A stretch of DNA of 29,970 nucleotides from a virus. Each line of letters starts with the position of its first letter. Positions within the stretch are counted from its first letter, which is position 1. The notes below the pieces were generated by a model. The model was not told the DNA's origin. It saw only the letters and a program-made list of their open reading frames with translations, and made no database searches. This document shows, one piece after another, positions 13,747-22,901 of the stretch. The stretch spans positions 1-29,970 of IMG/VR virus record IMGVR_UViG_3300032118_002429; one strand, 5' to 3'. Both the position numbers and the translations under genes were made by a program.

Positions 13747-16700
13747 TGGAGGTCATCTAGGATCTGGTTGAGGGCCTGGAAGCCAGCGAGCATGTCCGTC
13801 CGCAGCGTGTTGAGGTCAGCGACCGCGGCGTAGGGCGTGCCCCCTTGTCCATCGGCGAGGCCCGTGAACGCCGAGGTCGAACTCGGGTTGATGGTGCGGG
13901 TCGCGGTCGCATAGGTCTGCGTGTAGGCCGCCGTCCGGGTCGTGCCCGCGACGCCGAAGAACCCCAGCGTCGTGACGGAGGAGGCGCAGATGTTGACCGC
14001 GCTGGTGATGGTGGCCCCGATGCTGACCGACCCGTTCGTGCCGGTGCCCTGCTTCAGTCCTCCGGTGATCTGCAGGTTTCCGCCGTTCGCGTTGCCGCTC
14101 CCCCCGGAGCCCGCGTAGCCGCCGCGAACGTAGGTTGTGCCCCCATATCCTGGGTCCTGGGCGCCGGCGCCCGGGCCTCCAGTTCCCGCGATGACGTTGA
14201 CGTTCCCGCCCCCAGCACCGATCACGCTGGTGGTCCCCGCTCCTCCCGTGCCGCCGTAGAGGTTGGCTTGGCCGCCATCGCCCCCGGCGAAGGTGCCGAC
14301 GCCGGCGCCCCCGGCGCCTCCCTGGTGATAGAGGTGATCCCCGGTCTTCGTGGACGCCTGGGCCGCAACGGTGATGCCCTTGGTGCTCGAAGCGCCCGCC
14401 GTCGAGGCGGCCCAAGTGATGGTGCTGCCGGCCGTGAAGTTGATCTTCCCGTCGTAGTAGATGCGCAGCGCCTCGGTCGCGCCGTTGTTTCCGACCTGAA
14501 AGATGAGGTCGGAGCCGGTGGTCCCCACCCCGCTCGTGGCGCGCAGCGTCAGCGCGTCGGTGGTGGCGGTCCCGCCGACGAGCACCTGCCCCCCGGCTCG
14601 GCCCGCCAGCAACGCATACTGGAGGTGGTCGTCGGCGGTCAACCCGGTCAGGACGCCATGGGCCGTCGCCACGTAGGTCCCCGACGGCAGGTTGGAGACG
14701 GAGCGGTAGTCCTGCACCTCGTCGTAGGTCGGCGTGCCCCCCTGGTTGTGGTAGATCACGCGGTAGAGGAGCTTCGCCTCCTTGTACGGCAGCGCGCCCA
14801 GCGAGAGGCTCTCGTAGGTGTTGTTGGCGCGCGCGTTGCTGATGTTGGTGTCGACCCGCTGCCCGATGACGACGGCGATGGGCTTGTTGACCGTGTTGAC
14901 CGCGTTCGTGGCGAAAACCCACAGGGCGACGTAGTTGCTCGTGGGCACCGCGGTGAGCGTGGTCCCGTTGTTGTAGCGTAAGCTCGCGCCATAGAGTGCG
15001 GTCTGCGCCGCATCCCACGCGAACGTGGACGATCCGTTGTAGTAGAGCACGTCGCAGGTCGTGTGGTCGGTGTCGCCTCCCCCGAAATTGCTGACGGAGA
15101 GGGTGATGTCCTCGTCCGCGATGTACCCGACCGTGATGGCGAAGGTCGTGTTCGTGATCGATGCGACCGTGAGCCCGGAGATGTAGCGCGCGCCCACCGT
15201 GGTGTGCAGGTAACCATGGGTCGCGCCGTCCATCGTGATCCCGTGCCGCTCCTCGGCGAGGATGCCCTTAGCGGTGCCCGCGTTCCAGTAGACGGTCGCG
15301 ACGATGGGCAACTGGAAACCGGGGAACACGCTGCTCTCGGTCAGGGTCCCGCTGGCATCGTAGTAGATGGTGTGCAGCCCGCTGGTGTCCGCGATCTGGA
15401 TCGACGCCGTCGTCTTGGCGTAGGCGACGCCGTTGACGTAGATGGTGTGGGCCCCCGTGATCGTGAAGGTGCGGGCGGGCCCCGAGTCCGTCCACGAAAG
15501 CGTCGCGACGCGATCGAGGAACCCGGTCGGCTCCTGCTGGTTGGTGAAGATGGTTGGGAGCAGCACGTTGTTCGCGGTGATGACTCCGCTGACGTCGAGC
15601 GCGGTGGCGGGGTCCAAGACGCCGATCCCCACGCGCCCGTTCCGCAGCACGAGGTTCGCGGCGTACCCCATGTTGCGCATCTCGATGTAGCCTGTCGCGT
15701 TCTGGTAGTAGACGAAGGCGTTGCCTTTGTTCGTCGAGTAGGCGCGGTTGAGCATGCGGACGAGCCACGGATTCGAGTCATCGGCAATGATGTCTATGAC
15801 TGAGACATCGCTTGTCTTGCCCCTGATCTCAAAGCGTGCTTCGGGAGTGACATTGACGCCAGTCAAGCCGTCTTTGTCGATGGTCACGCGCGTGGCGGCA
15901 GGGTTGGTCCCGTCTGACGTTTTGAAGTTGATCTGGGCTGGGGTGTAGGTGCCCGCCGTTCCCTGCTGCGCTGTCTGGATGAAAGCCGCCTGCGTAAATG
16001 CGGCACCGCTGTTGCCATAGAACCCCACGGATCCCAGTATCTCCGTGGTCACCGTCGCCACATGTGCCACGGTGTTGCTGTGGCTCTTGCGGAAGTCTAG
16101 TTCGGCATCCCAAGTGGGATCGGCAGCGTAGCAATCGGACAGGAAGGTATTGTAGTCGTTTGCCTTGACGCTATGGATTCTCGACGCCGCGCTGGCGGTG
16201 CCGATACCTATCATGTTATTGTACAAATAGAGGAGCTGAGTTCCTGCGCCGTCAGAGATCGCAGTCACACCTCCACCCTGGGCGTTGATATATAGATTTC
16301 CTGGAGCTACTACTGAACCTGTACCGGCGCCGACGGTGAGCACCCCCGAGGAGGCCATCGTCAGGGCGTTGGCGTACGCGCCTGAGTCGATCCGGCTCTG
16401 CAGCGTATACGTCGAGGCCCCCGCGTTGGAGGTCACGTCGACGAACTGCCGCCAGTCGGCGTTGTGCCCGCCCGTGCCGCCCGAGTCGAAGCTGGTGCCG
16501 CGCAACAAGAGGTTGTGGCTGTCGCGCGTTCCGTCGGAGCCCGGCTGCGTCATGTCGAGGATCAGGGCGTCGGCCGGGGTCGTGAATGCCGCGCCCACGT
16601 AGACGCACCCGGTGCCCTCGATGATCAGGATGCGGTTCTGCGTGGTGCCGCTGCCGCTGTAGGCGTAGATGTCAACGGCGTTGTTGGTGCTCGACCCAAC

Positions 16701-18437
16701 GTTGTGCCGCGTGCGGATAGAGTGCAGGTAGTCCGCGGTGCCGTCGTACCCGAAGCGGATCTGGGAGCCAGCGGTCCCGGTTCCCGCGTTCCCCGAGCGC
16801 AGGGTCAGGCTGCTGGGACTGCCGCTCGCGGCCCCAGTCACGTCCAGGGCGGTGGTCGGTGCGGCAACGCCCACCCCCACCTTGCCGTCGGCCTTGAGCC
16901 ACAGCATGTTGGGAGCGGTGGTGTTGTAGACGTTGTAGTCGGCCGCGTAGGCGTTGGTGGCGAACTTGTTGCCGGTCGCGTCCCAGAAGATCGCCGCTTT
17001 CTCGACTCCCGCGTTGTGGAAGCTGATGAAGGCGTTGTAGGACCCGCTCGCGTCCGCCCTGAATCCGGTGTAGCTCGTGGTGCTGCGCGAATAGACGATG
17101 CCCTGCACCGTCAACAGGCTGCCCGACTCGGGGCTCGAAGACCCGATGCTCACCTTCCCGTCGGTCTGCGCGCGCATCATCTCGACGTAGCCGCCGGCGC
17201 CGATCCGCGAGTAGTAGACAAGGCTCCCCGAAGGGGACGCCCCGGCGACCGTCTGGAGCTGGGTCGCGACCTCGACGAGCGTGCTGACCCCTCCCGCTCC
17301 CACCGTCCAGGCGTATCCCTGCTGGGACAGCATGGGCGCGTGCTGGAGCTGCGCCGCGTTGGTCGCCGCCGTGGGGTTCTGCACAAGCACGCCGACGCTC
17401 TGCGTGGTGGTGACCGACTCCATCTGGAGCAGTGCGGCGTAGGCGTTCGTGGCGGTGCTGCGCGATTGCAATCCCGTCCCACCGAGGCCCGCGCTGACGT
17501 AGATCGAGGTGGTGTAGTTGTCTGACGTGATCGATAGTCGACCCGTGCTGCTCAGGGTCAACATGCTCGCGTAGGAGGCCCCGTCGACGCGCTGCTGCAG
17601 GTGATAGGTCGACGCCCCCGCGCTGGAGGTCACGTCGACAAACTGCCGCCAGTCGGCGTTGTGGCCGCCCGTGTCATAGGAGGTGCCCCGGATGACGAAG
17701 CCGTGGGAGTCGCGCGTGCCCGCGCCCGTCGGCTGCGCAATGAGGAGCTGGAGCGCGTCAGCTTGGGTGGTGAGCGCGCCCCCGACCTTCAAGACCTTGC
17801 CGGAGTCGTCCCAGAACAGGTTCCCGTTGTCCTGCCCGTAGACGCCGCTGGCGCCCGCGAAGACCACCGAGCCCGCCGTGAACGCGGTCCCCGTCCCGGT
17901 CCCGCCGTAGGTCACGCCGAGCACCCCGCCCCCGCCCGAGGTGGTCAGGTAGCCCGAGGCGTCGGTGAACACCATCGACGAGGGGGAGAGCCCGGCGAGC
18001 TTGACCCGGCCGTCGCCGCGGACCGCGAGCCAGTCGTCGATCCCGCCGTAGCTCTGCACTGCGAACAGGTTCTCGTCCGCGCCGATGGACGGGCTCGCGT
18101 TGCGAATGAGCACGCCCTTCCGCGTCGCGTCGAGCACGATGGTCGCGGGGTAGGCCCCCGCCGAGTAAGCGTCCTGCAGGTCGATCCCGGTGAGGGCGGT
18201 GGTCAGGCAGACCCAGGTGATGGGGCTGTAGTCGGAGAGCATCCAGACCGTGTTGTCGCTCTCCTGGTAAGCAATGCGCCCCACGTCGGCCTCGGTGAAC
18301 CCGGTCGCCGCCAGACGCGCCTCCTCGTCGACGTAGATGATGGCGTAAGCGGAGAAGTGCGTCTCCAGGTCGAGGACGCGCGTCAGCGCGAGGTCGGCCT
18401 TGTACCAAGCATCGACCCAATTGGTGGGGCTGGACAT
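13725..18437 (-). CDS. Long tail fibre / receptor-binding protein, 1570 aa
   Basis: 1570 aa, ATG 18437, with GGAGGAG upstream. The N-terminus (about 1-130) is non-repetitive, probably the attachment part. The shaft holds repeated Gly-Gly-Thr, Ser/Thr and Asn-rich strands and several copies of the fibre motif vGIGxxxPxxxLdVxG (for example VGVGVAAPTTALDVTG and VGIGVLDPATALDVSG). Two blocks of about 75 residues, near 225-300 and 621-697, are near copies sharing HNADWRQFVDVTS. Near residues 1380-1500 is a Gly-rich stretch, and the last 30 residues (LRTDMLAGFQALNQILDDLQG) look like a trimer coiled coil. No S74 chaperone motif is seen. The protein should bind the host surface at the tail. Base composition in 15780-16330 is visibly lower in GC than the flanks. 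Confidence 0.9.
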   Translation of the reverse strand: MSSPTNWVDAWYKADLALTRVLDLETHFSAYAIIYVDEEARLAATGFTEADVGRIAYQESDNTVWMLSDYSPITWVCLTTALTGIDLQDAYSAGAYPATIVLDATRKGVLIRNASPSIGADENLFAVQSYGGIDDWLAVRGDGRVKLAGLSPSSMVFTDASGYLTTSGGGGVLGVTYGGTGTGTAFTAGSVVFAGASGVYGQDNGNLFWDDSGKVLKVGGALTTQADALQLLIAQPTGAGTRDSHGFVIRGTSYDTGGHNADWRQFVDVTSSAGASTYHLQQRVDGASYASMLTLSSTGRLSITSDNYTTSIYVSAGLGGTGLQSRSTATNAYAALLQMESVTTTQSVGVLVQNPTAATNAAQLQHAPMLSQQGYAWTVGAGGVSTLVEVATQLQTVAGASPSGSLVYYSRIGAGGYVEMMRAQTDGKVSIGSSSPESGSLLTVQGIVYSRSTTSYTGFRADASGSYNAFISFHNAGVEKAAIFWDATGNKFATNAYAADYNVYNTTAPNMLWLKADGKVGVGVAAPTTALDVTGAASGSPSSLTLRSGNAGTGTAGSQIRFGYDGTADYLHSIRTRHNVGSSTNNAVDIYAYSGSGTTQNRILIIEGTGCVYVGAAFTTPADALILDMTQPGSDGTRDSHNLLLRGTSFDSGGTGGHNADWRQFVDVTSNAGASTYTLQSRIDSGAYANALTMASSGVLTVGAGTGSVVAPGNLYINAQGGGVTAISDGAGTQLLYLYNNMIGIGTASAASRIHSVKANDYNTFLSDCYAADPTWDAELDFRKSHSNTVAHVATVTTEILGSVGFYGNSGAAFTQAAFIQTAQQGTAGTYTPAQINFKTSDGTNPAATRVTIDKDGLTGVNVTPEARFEIRGKTSDVSVIDIIADDSNPWLVRMLNRAYSTNKGNAFVYYQNATGYIEMRNMGYAANLVLRNGRVGIGVLDPATALDVSGVITANNVLLPTIFTNQQEPTGFLDRVATLSWTDSGPARTFTITGAHTIYVNGVAYAKTTASIQIADTSGLHTIYYDASGTLTESSVFPGFQLPIVATVYWNAGTAKGILAEERHGITMDGATHGYLHTTVGARYISGLTVASITNTTFAITVGYIADEDITLSVSNFGGGDTDHTTCDVLYYNGSSTFAWDAAQTALYGASLRYNNGTTLTAVPTSNYVALWVFATNAVNTVNKPIAVVIGQRVDTNISNARANNTYESLSLGALPYKEAKLLYRVIYHNQGGTPTYDEVQDYRSVSNLPSGTYVATAHGVLTGLTADDHLQYALLAGRAGGQVLVGGTATTDALTLRATSGVGTTGSDLIFQVGNNGATEALRIYYDGKINFTAGSTITWAASTAGASSTKGITVAAQASTKTGDHLYHQGGAGGAGVGTFAGGDGGQANLYGGTGGAGTTSVIGAGGGNVNVIAGTGGPGAGAQDPGYGGTTYVRGGYAGSGGSGNANGGNLQITGGLKQGTGTNGSVSIGATITSAVNICASSVTTLGFFGVAGTTRTAAYTQTYATATRTINPSSTSAFTGLADGQGGTPYAAVADLNTLRTDMLAGFQALNQILDDLQGYGLLQ

Positions 18438-18496
18438 CCGCTCCTCCGTTGGTTAGGGGACCGTCCCGGGCAAGGGCGTGGTCGTCATGCGGCCGA

Positions 18497-19780
18497 CTAG
18501 AACACCAGCCGCCGGGTCCCGATGGTGCTCACGATGAGGACCTTCTGCCCGACCGTCGGCGTGAACGGCAGCGGTGAGTAAGTGTAGAGCGCGCCGTTGG
18601 TGTTGGTGAAACGGTCGATGTTCCGCGCGACCGATGTGCCGCCGGGCTCACGGACGACCATGATCATGTTGTTGAAGTAGTCGTTCGCTTGAGTGAGTGC
18701 CGTGCGGACCTGGGTCGAGGTGGAACCAGAGGCCACGGTGGTCTCCGTCAGCGCCTGCGCCGCGATCTGGTTCATGGCGTACCCGAAGGTCGATGCCGTC
18801 TGGTGCTTGCTCAGCTCTCGATTCCAGATAGCGGCAGGCAGGGTGGCGTCGGCCGTGATCGTCAAACCCGACCCCAGGTCTACCCAGTAGCCGGTGCCAC
18901 CAACCCGGAAGTCCCCCGCCGTGTTCGATCCCTGTACCAGGATGAACCCGGTGAAGGAGATGTTGGTCGTGCCGCCGGTCTGCCCCGCGAGGGAGATGGC
19001 CCCCTGGACGTTGGAGAGGTTGGTCCCAGATGTCCCATTGACGTTCACGGTAGGAAGAACCGTCACCTCCGGCGTGACGTTCACGAACGTGGCTTGCCCA
19101 CCAAGCAATTGAGTGATGTTGCCGGCGAGGGCGATGTCCGTGTAGTGACCCTGGTACTGGGTCAGGGCCGTCAACCGGCAGCAATGGCAGGTCACGAACC
19201 CGTTCTGCTGCCCCGTCAAAGTGAAGTGATCGAAGTGGGAGTTGGTCACGTCGCAGTTGTTCATCGTCAACGTAGACAGGAAAGCATTCTCCGGCTGCGC
19301 CAGGAACCTCCACCTGACGTGAGGGGTGCCAGAGGGGAGGGTCAGGTTGCCGCGGATGACGTAGGTCGAGTACCCGTACCGGTTGGCAATCGTCCTCGCG
19401 TCGGCGATGTTGTCCACCGGCTTGAAGGGCGCGCCTATCGGGTACGCGGTGCCCGCGAAACCCCCGCCCGTGGTGTCGATGTGGACCGCATCGCTCGTGA
19501 ACGCCTTCTCGTCGTCGATCCAGTTGAACTCGCCATAGTTCTTCTGGAGTGTCCCCGTGAACCTGTAGATGTAGGTGTTCTTGCCCGAGGTCGGCGGGGT
19601 CGTCATCGCCACCGTGTAGCGGTAGATCCCCGTACCGGCGATCTCAGTGCAGGCAGCCGAGCTGAGCGCCACCGAAGCCCCGGTGCCCTTGTTCCAGATC
19701 GCGCAAGTGACCGTGTCCCCCGTCTCGAGGACCTCCGAGAGCACCGGGGTCTGGTCTAGCGTATAGATGGTCGCCGACAT
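18497..19780 (-). CDS. Beta-helix-type tail protein, 427 aa
   Basis: 427 aa, ATG 19780-19778, with GAGGG six bases upstream. The open frame further upstream lies in the neighbour. After an N-terminal beta domain (TYTLDQTPVLSEVLE-like strands) comes GGGFAGTAYPIGAPFKP with DNIADARTIANRYG, a motif I recognise from phage tail and baseplate-associated proteins that lead into a right-handed beta-helix. The following 150 residues, rich in Thr, Asn and Gly, would form the helix. The C-terminal part has two helices (YAMNQIAAQALTE, VRTALTQANDYFNNM) and a strand-rich end. Likely a structural or receptor-contact component of the tail. Its gene lies between the 461-aa gene and the long fibre, with a 59-bp gap to the latter. 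Confidence 0.78.
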   Translation of the reverse strand: MSATIYTLDQTPVLSEVLETGDTVTCAIWNKGTGASVALSSAACTEIAGTGIYRYTVAMTTPPTSGKNTYIYRFTGTLQKNYGEFNWIDDEKAFTSDAVHIDTTGGGFAGTAYPIGAPFKPVDNIADARTIANRYGYSTYVIRGNLTLPSGTPHVRWRFLAQPENAFLSTLTMNNCDVTNSHFDHFTLTGQQNGFVTCHCCRLTALTQYQGHYTDIALAGNITQLLGGQATFVNVTPEVTVLPTVNVNGTSGTNLSNVQGAISLAGQTGGTTNISFTGFILVQGSNTAGDFRVGGTGYWVDLGSGLTITADATLPAAIWNRELSKHQTASTFGYAMNQIAAQALTETTVASGSTSTQVRTALTQANDYFNNMIMVVREPGGTSVARNIDRFTNTNGALYTYSPLPFTPTVGQKVLIVSTIGTRRLVF

Positions 19781-19782
19781 GG

Positions 19783-21168
19783 TTACCCTCGCAGGGGATC
19801 CGTCTTGATCTCTTCCAGAGCCAAGGTCAAGGCTAGAGGAGCAGCTAAAGTCTTCACAATCTTGACCTCCCGCCACCCCGTCTTGGTCACCCAGAGGGTG
19901 ATCGGGTTGTAATCGACATTAGGGAGACTGGAGTCGGTCACGTAAAACGTGAACACCTGCTGCGCGATAGAACCCCCCGCCCCCGTCGTCACATCCCACA
20001 GGGGCGCGGAGACGAGAGGATTCTGCGTCACGTCCCATGCGCGAACCCGTACCCCGCTGATGTTGGTCCCGGCAGTATTTTTGCAGTTCACGTCGACGGT
20101 CCACTGGTGCAGGGTAATTAGCCCAGAGAAGAAGCTCGACACCGTAGACGGGTCCATGTAGCAGTTCTTGAAAGTCTTGGTACCCCCAGAAACGAAGCCG
20201 AAAATGCTGTTGGTGGCATTTACGATAGAGATGTCTGTGGCGGTGAAGTCACCCCCACCGGAGGTGAAGATCCCAATGCCACTTCCCGATCCAGCAGCGT
20301 CGATCTTGACGTCGTTGAAACTGGGGTACAGATGACTCGCACCTATGGATGCGTAGACAGAGCAGCTATTGACCGTCGCCACATCCGTGACGGCGGACCC
20401 CCAGAGGGCATTGCCAGACAACCCAAGTCCTAAAGCAGAATTGAGAAGAGAATCCCAGGACTCGACGCGCTGGCAAGCCACTTTCCATGCCGCCTCAACT
20501 GCGCTGATCGTGGAAGCATGCGCCTCCATGTACCCATATCGCGTAGACCCGTTGGAGTATGACGGAGCCCCGGCAATCGACTCGATGACGGATCCGAGCC
20601 TCGATGTGGGGGCACTGCCCAGCGTTCCCGCCCCGAGGGTGAGCGTGCTCGGATAGGTTGCATTTCCCCCTACCCATAGTGAGTAATACTTGATTGACTC
20701 CATCTGAGAGACAGCGGTAGTCACGGCCGTCTGGTCCGGCGTCCCCACGATGATCGAACAGTTCAATATGGGGCGGGTTGCGCTCGTGATGTCGTGGTAG
20801 CCCCAGCCGGCACTGATCGATTGCTGCACCAGCGCATTGAACAGGTTAGCGGTGTCTGCGCCGTTGACAATCATGACGGGATGGGTGGAGGTCGAAGTGA
20901 CTGCAGCAGCCAGCTTGAAGGACCCACCCCCGGTGATGTTGACCGTCTCCAGTCCAGTGAATGCGGTGCCGTTGAGACGCAGGATGCGCGTCGAGTTGGG
21001 GGTGCCGTTAAAGCTCTGACCGAAGGTCATGACGTACCCGGTGGCCCCGGAAGTCGCGCCAGTTATGTGGGCGAGATACCACACCGGCCCAACCACGTCG
21101 GTGATGGTGTTCCACCGCTCCCACAGGTAGATGCCGCCGTGACCCAGTCTGGTGAACGAATACGCCAC
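19783..21168 (-). CDS. Tail-associated beta-rich protein, 461 aa
   Basis: 461 aa, GTG 21168-21166, sharing one base with the preceding TAG stop (TAGTG); a G-run lies upstream. The sequence is rich in Gly, Ser, Thr and Asn with repeated short strands, for example NSTRILRLNG, GSGSGIGIFTSGGGDFTATDISI, NSIFGFVSGGTKTFKNCYM. A C-terminal stretch (CKNTAGTNISGVRVRAWDVTQ) resembles an Ig-like or carboxypeptidase-regulatory-like strand pattern found in tail proteins. No signal or membrane segment is seen. GC content is clearly lower than in the baseplate and replication genes, suggesting recent exchange. Function is inferred as a fibre or spike component from location. Confidence 0.75.
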   Translation of the reverse strand: MAYSFTRLGHGGIYLWERWNTITDVVGPVWYLAHITGATSGATGYVMTFGQSFNGTPNSTRILRLNGTAFTGLETVNITGGGSFKLAAAVTSTSTHPVMIVNGADTANLFNALVQQSISAGWGYHDITSATRPILNCSIIVGTPDQTAVTTAVSQMESIKYYSLWVGGNATYPSTLTLGAGTLGSAPTSRLGSVIESIAGAPSYSNGSTRYGYMEAHASTISAVEAAWKVACQRVESWDSLLNSALGLGLSGNALWGSAVTDVATVNSCSVYASIGASHLYPSFNDVKIDAAGSGSGIGIFTSGGGDFTATDISIVNATNSIFGFVSGGTKTFKNCYMDPSTVSSFFSGLITLHQWTVDVNCKNTAGTNISGVRVRAWDVTQNPLVSAPLWDVTTGAGGSIAQQVFTFYVTDSSLPNVDYNPITLWVTKTGWREVKIVKTLAAPLALTLALEEIKTDPLRG

Positions 21169-21494
21169 TACTTGCCCCCGAGGATCTTCGTGTCGGCGGC
21201 CTTGGCTGCCGCGATCTTGGTCTCTATGGCCGCCACGAACTCGGAGGCGGCAATTCCCGTCGTAGCTTCAAAGGTGCTCTCAACTATGGCCCGCTGTTCC
21301 TCGATGTACGCGATCAGCTCTTGGTAGTTGTCCAGGCCCCCGCATAGGTCCAACACCGCATCCTGAATGTGCTGGGGGACCTCATCAAGACTCGGCGTAC
21401 GGTAGAAGGCACGCATCCACTGCTCCGTGGCCTCCTTGCTCGCGTTCGCGGACAGCGACGCCATCGCCTTTAGCTGGTCCAATTCGTAGGCCAT
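21168..21494 (-). CDS. Small helical protein, 108 aa
   Basis: 108 aa, ATG 21494, with GGAGGGGG seven bases upstream. Residues are mostly helical and acidic, with the early YELDQLKAMASLSANASKEATEQWMRAFYRTPSLDEV and a later ESTFEATTGIAASEFVAAIETKIAAAKAAD heptad-like stretch. It could be a small tail-tube-associated or scaffold-like protein; no family is recognised. It sits between a 225-aa virion-type protein and the 461-aa protein in a tightly spaced series. Confidence 0.68.
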   Translation of the reverse strand: MAYELDQLKAMASLSANASKEATEQWMRAFYRTPSLDEVPQHIQDAVLDLCGGLDNYQELIAYIEEQRAIVESTFEATTGIAASEFVAAIETKIAAAKAADTKILGGK

Positions 21495-21514
21495 AGAGAA
21501 ACCCCCTCCTGGTT

Positions 21515-22192
21515 CTACCCGTACCAGTCCACCCAGAAGTAGTCGTCCACCCCGACGGCCTCAAGGTAGAGCTGCGAGGGGGCGTTCCCGTCCTCCATGG
21601 TGGCTGGGATCGGGATGGGCATGGGCCGGGCCGTGTAGCCCCCGTCGGGGTTGAACACCGCCACGAGGTCGGCCCAGTGCGTCTTGGTGGCCTCCGTGAA
21701 GCCGTACTTGGCGACGCCGGAGGCGGCCAGGGTCTGCCGGATCATGTGGATGTAGACCGACCGGGCGCCCAGCGGGATCGGCACGAGGGTGCTGCCCTCG
21801 CTCGCCACCGTCAGCACGGCGCTGCGGCTGAGGGGCCGGTCGATGGTCCGGGGGTCGAGCATGCAGGCGAGGGCGACCGTGCTGGGCGCGGCGCCCCCGG
21901 TCAGCTTCCGCCGCCAGAACTTCTTGCTGAGCGGGAACCAGAAGCCCACCCCCGAGGTGGACGCGGGGACCGCCCAGGTCTCCGTCGTGGCGTAGGACCC
22001 GTCGCTGTCCACGTCGCTCTCCTGCAGCTCGAGCGTGATGGCGGTCGTGGAGCTGATGGTGAGGTCCACCCGGTTGTACCCGTCGGTGCATTTCCCAGCG
22101 CCCTTGGACACCGCGCCCGCCCCGAGCGAGGCGCTGGCGTAGTCGTTGCCGGTGTCGGAGATGCGGATTGGCAGTGCGAACATGTACGGCAT
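21515..22192 (-). CDS. Virion-type beta-rich protein, 225 aa
   Basis: 225 aa, ATG 22192, with GAGGG five bases upstream. The pattern is strand-rich: MFALPIRISDTGNDYASASLGAG, VDLTISSTTAITLELQESD, ETWAVPASTSGVGFWFPLSKKFW. C-terminal strands carry TLVPIPLGARSVYIHMIRQTL and end in YFWVDWYG. Proteins of this look and size occur in tail regions as small capsid- or tail-decorating components. No enzyme motif is seen. Coupled by position with the 118-aa gene (gap of nine bases). Confidence 0.65.
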   Translation of the reverse strand: MPYMFALPIRISDTGNDYASASLGAGAVSKGAGKCTDGYNRVDLTISSTTAITLELQESDVDSDGSYATTETWAVPASTSGVGFWFPLSKKFWRRKLTGGAAPSTVALACMLDPRTIDRPLSRSAVLTVASEGSTLVPIPLGARSVYIHMIRQTLAASGVAKYGFTEATKTHWADLVAVFNPDGGYTARPMPIPIPATMEDGNAPSQLYLEAVGVDDYFWVDWYG

Positions 22193-22201
22193 GGCGTCCC
22201 T

Positions 22202-22558
22202 CTACTTCGTGAACTCGGTGACGCGCGCGTAGCCGTTGGCCGCGTCCCAATACCCGTTGATGGCTCCGACGTAGCCGAAGGGGACCTCGTAGTAACTACC
22301 AGACCCCATCTTGGCCGTGAAGCTCGTCGTGGACGCCCCCGTGCCGAGCTTGAGGTAGCAGTTGGCCGTCGAGTCATTGTAGATCGTGGCCCCGACCCGA
22401 GACGCGTTGGCGGCGAGGATCGCGGTGTCGGCTGCGGCCGCAGCCACGTTGGTGAACGCGTCGTTGGTGACTGCGGCGGGGGATACCGTGGCGGTGATGG
22501 GCGGAAACTCGTCGATGTCGACGACTTGGTGTCCATCCTTTCCTGGCGTCGTAGTCAT
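22202..22558 (-). CDS. Small tail-region protein, 118 aa, conserved in many phages
   Basis: 118 aa, ATG 22558, with GGAGTA upstream. After a Pro/Thr start, the stretch ATIYNDSTANCYLKLGTGASTTSFTAKMGSGSYYEVPFGYVGAINGYW is a beta pattern I recognise from small virion-associated proteins in several phage tail regions: an NDS turn, a short strand and a GYVG-GYW end. It carries no catalytic motif. It is probably a minor virion or adhesin-associated protein. Family membership is by pattern, not verified. Confidence 0.7.
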   Translation of the reverse strand: MTTTPGKDGHQVVDIDEFPPITATVSPAAVTNDAFTNVAAAAADTAILAANASRVGATIYNDSTANCYLKLGTGASTTSFTAKMGSGSYYEVPFGYVGAINGYWDAANGYARVTEFTK

Positions 22559-22562
22559 CGCG

Positions 22563-22877
22563 CTACTCCGTTCGCAGGTTGTGGGCGCTCAGCGTCGCCG
22601 CCGGCGTGCCCAATAGGTACGCGGTGGTCGAGATGCGCAGCGACTTCCAGGCCCCAATGACGTGCACCGGGAGGACCTCGCCGACCGCGGCCTCCCCGAA
22701 CGGGATCCAGCGCGCATCGTCTTGGGTCACCTCGACCTGAAGCGTGGCGGGCGACACGGTCCCGACCATGTCGCCCGGGTCCAGCACCACCGTCATGTTC
22801 GTGAACTCGTCAACCTTCCGCGGAGTCCCCTTGGCGACGCTCGCCATGCACTCCAAAGCGTGGGTTTCATATCTCAC
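22563..22877 (-). CDS. Small tail-region protein, 104 aa
   Basis: 104 aa, GTG 22877-22875, with GGAGGTG upstream and a four-base gap to the next gene. It is strand-rich: MTVVLDPGDMVGTVSPATLQVEVTQDDARWIPFG, then VLPVHVIGAWKSLRISTTAYLLG. The composition suggests a small beta-barrel or jelly-roll domain similar to those in tail proteins. No function is assigned. Confidence 0.65.
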   Translation of the reverse strand: MRYETHALECMASVAKGTPRKVDEFTNMTVVLDPGDMVGTVSPATLQVEVTQDDARWIPFGEAAVGEVLPVHVIGAWKSLRISTTAYLLGTPAATLSAHNLRTE

Positions 22878-22901
22878 GGGACACCTCCGCTCGCACTGCG
22901 A

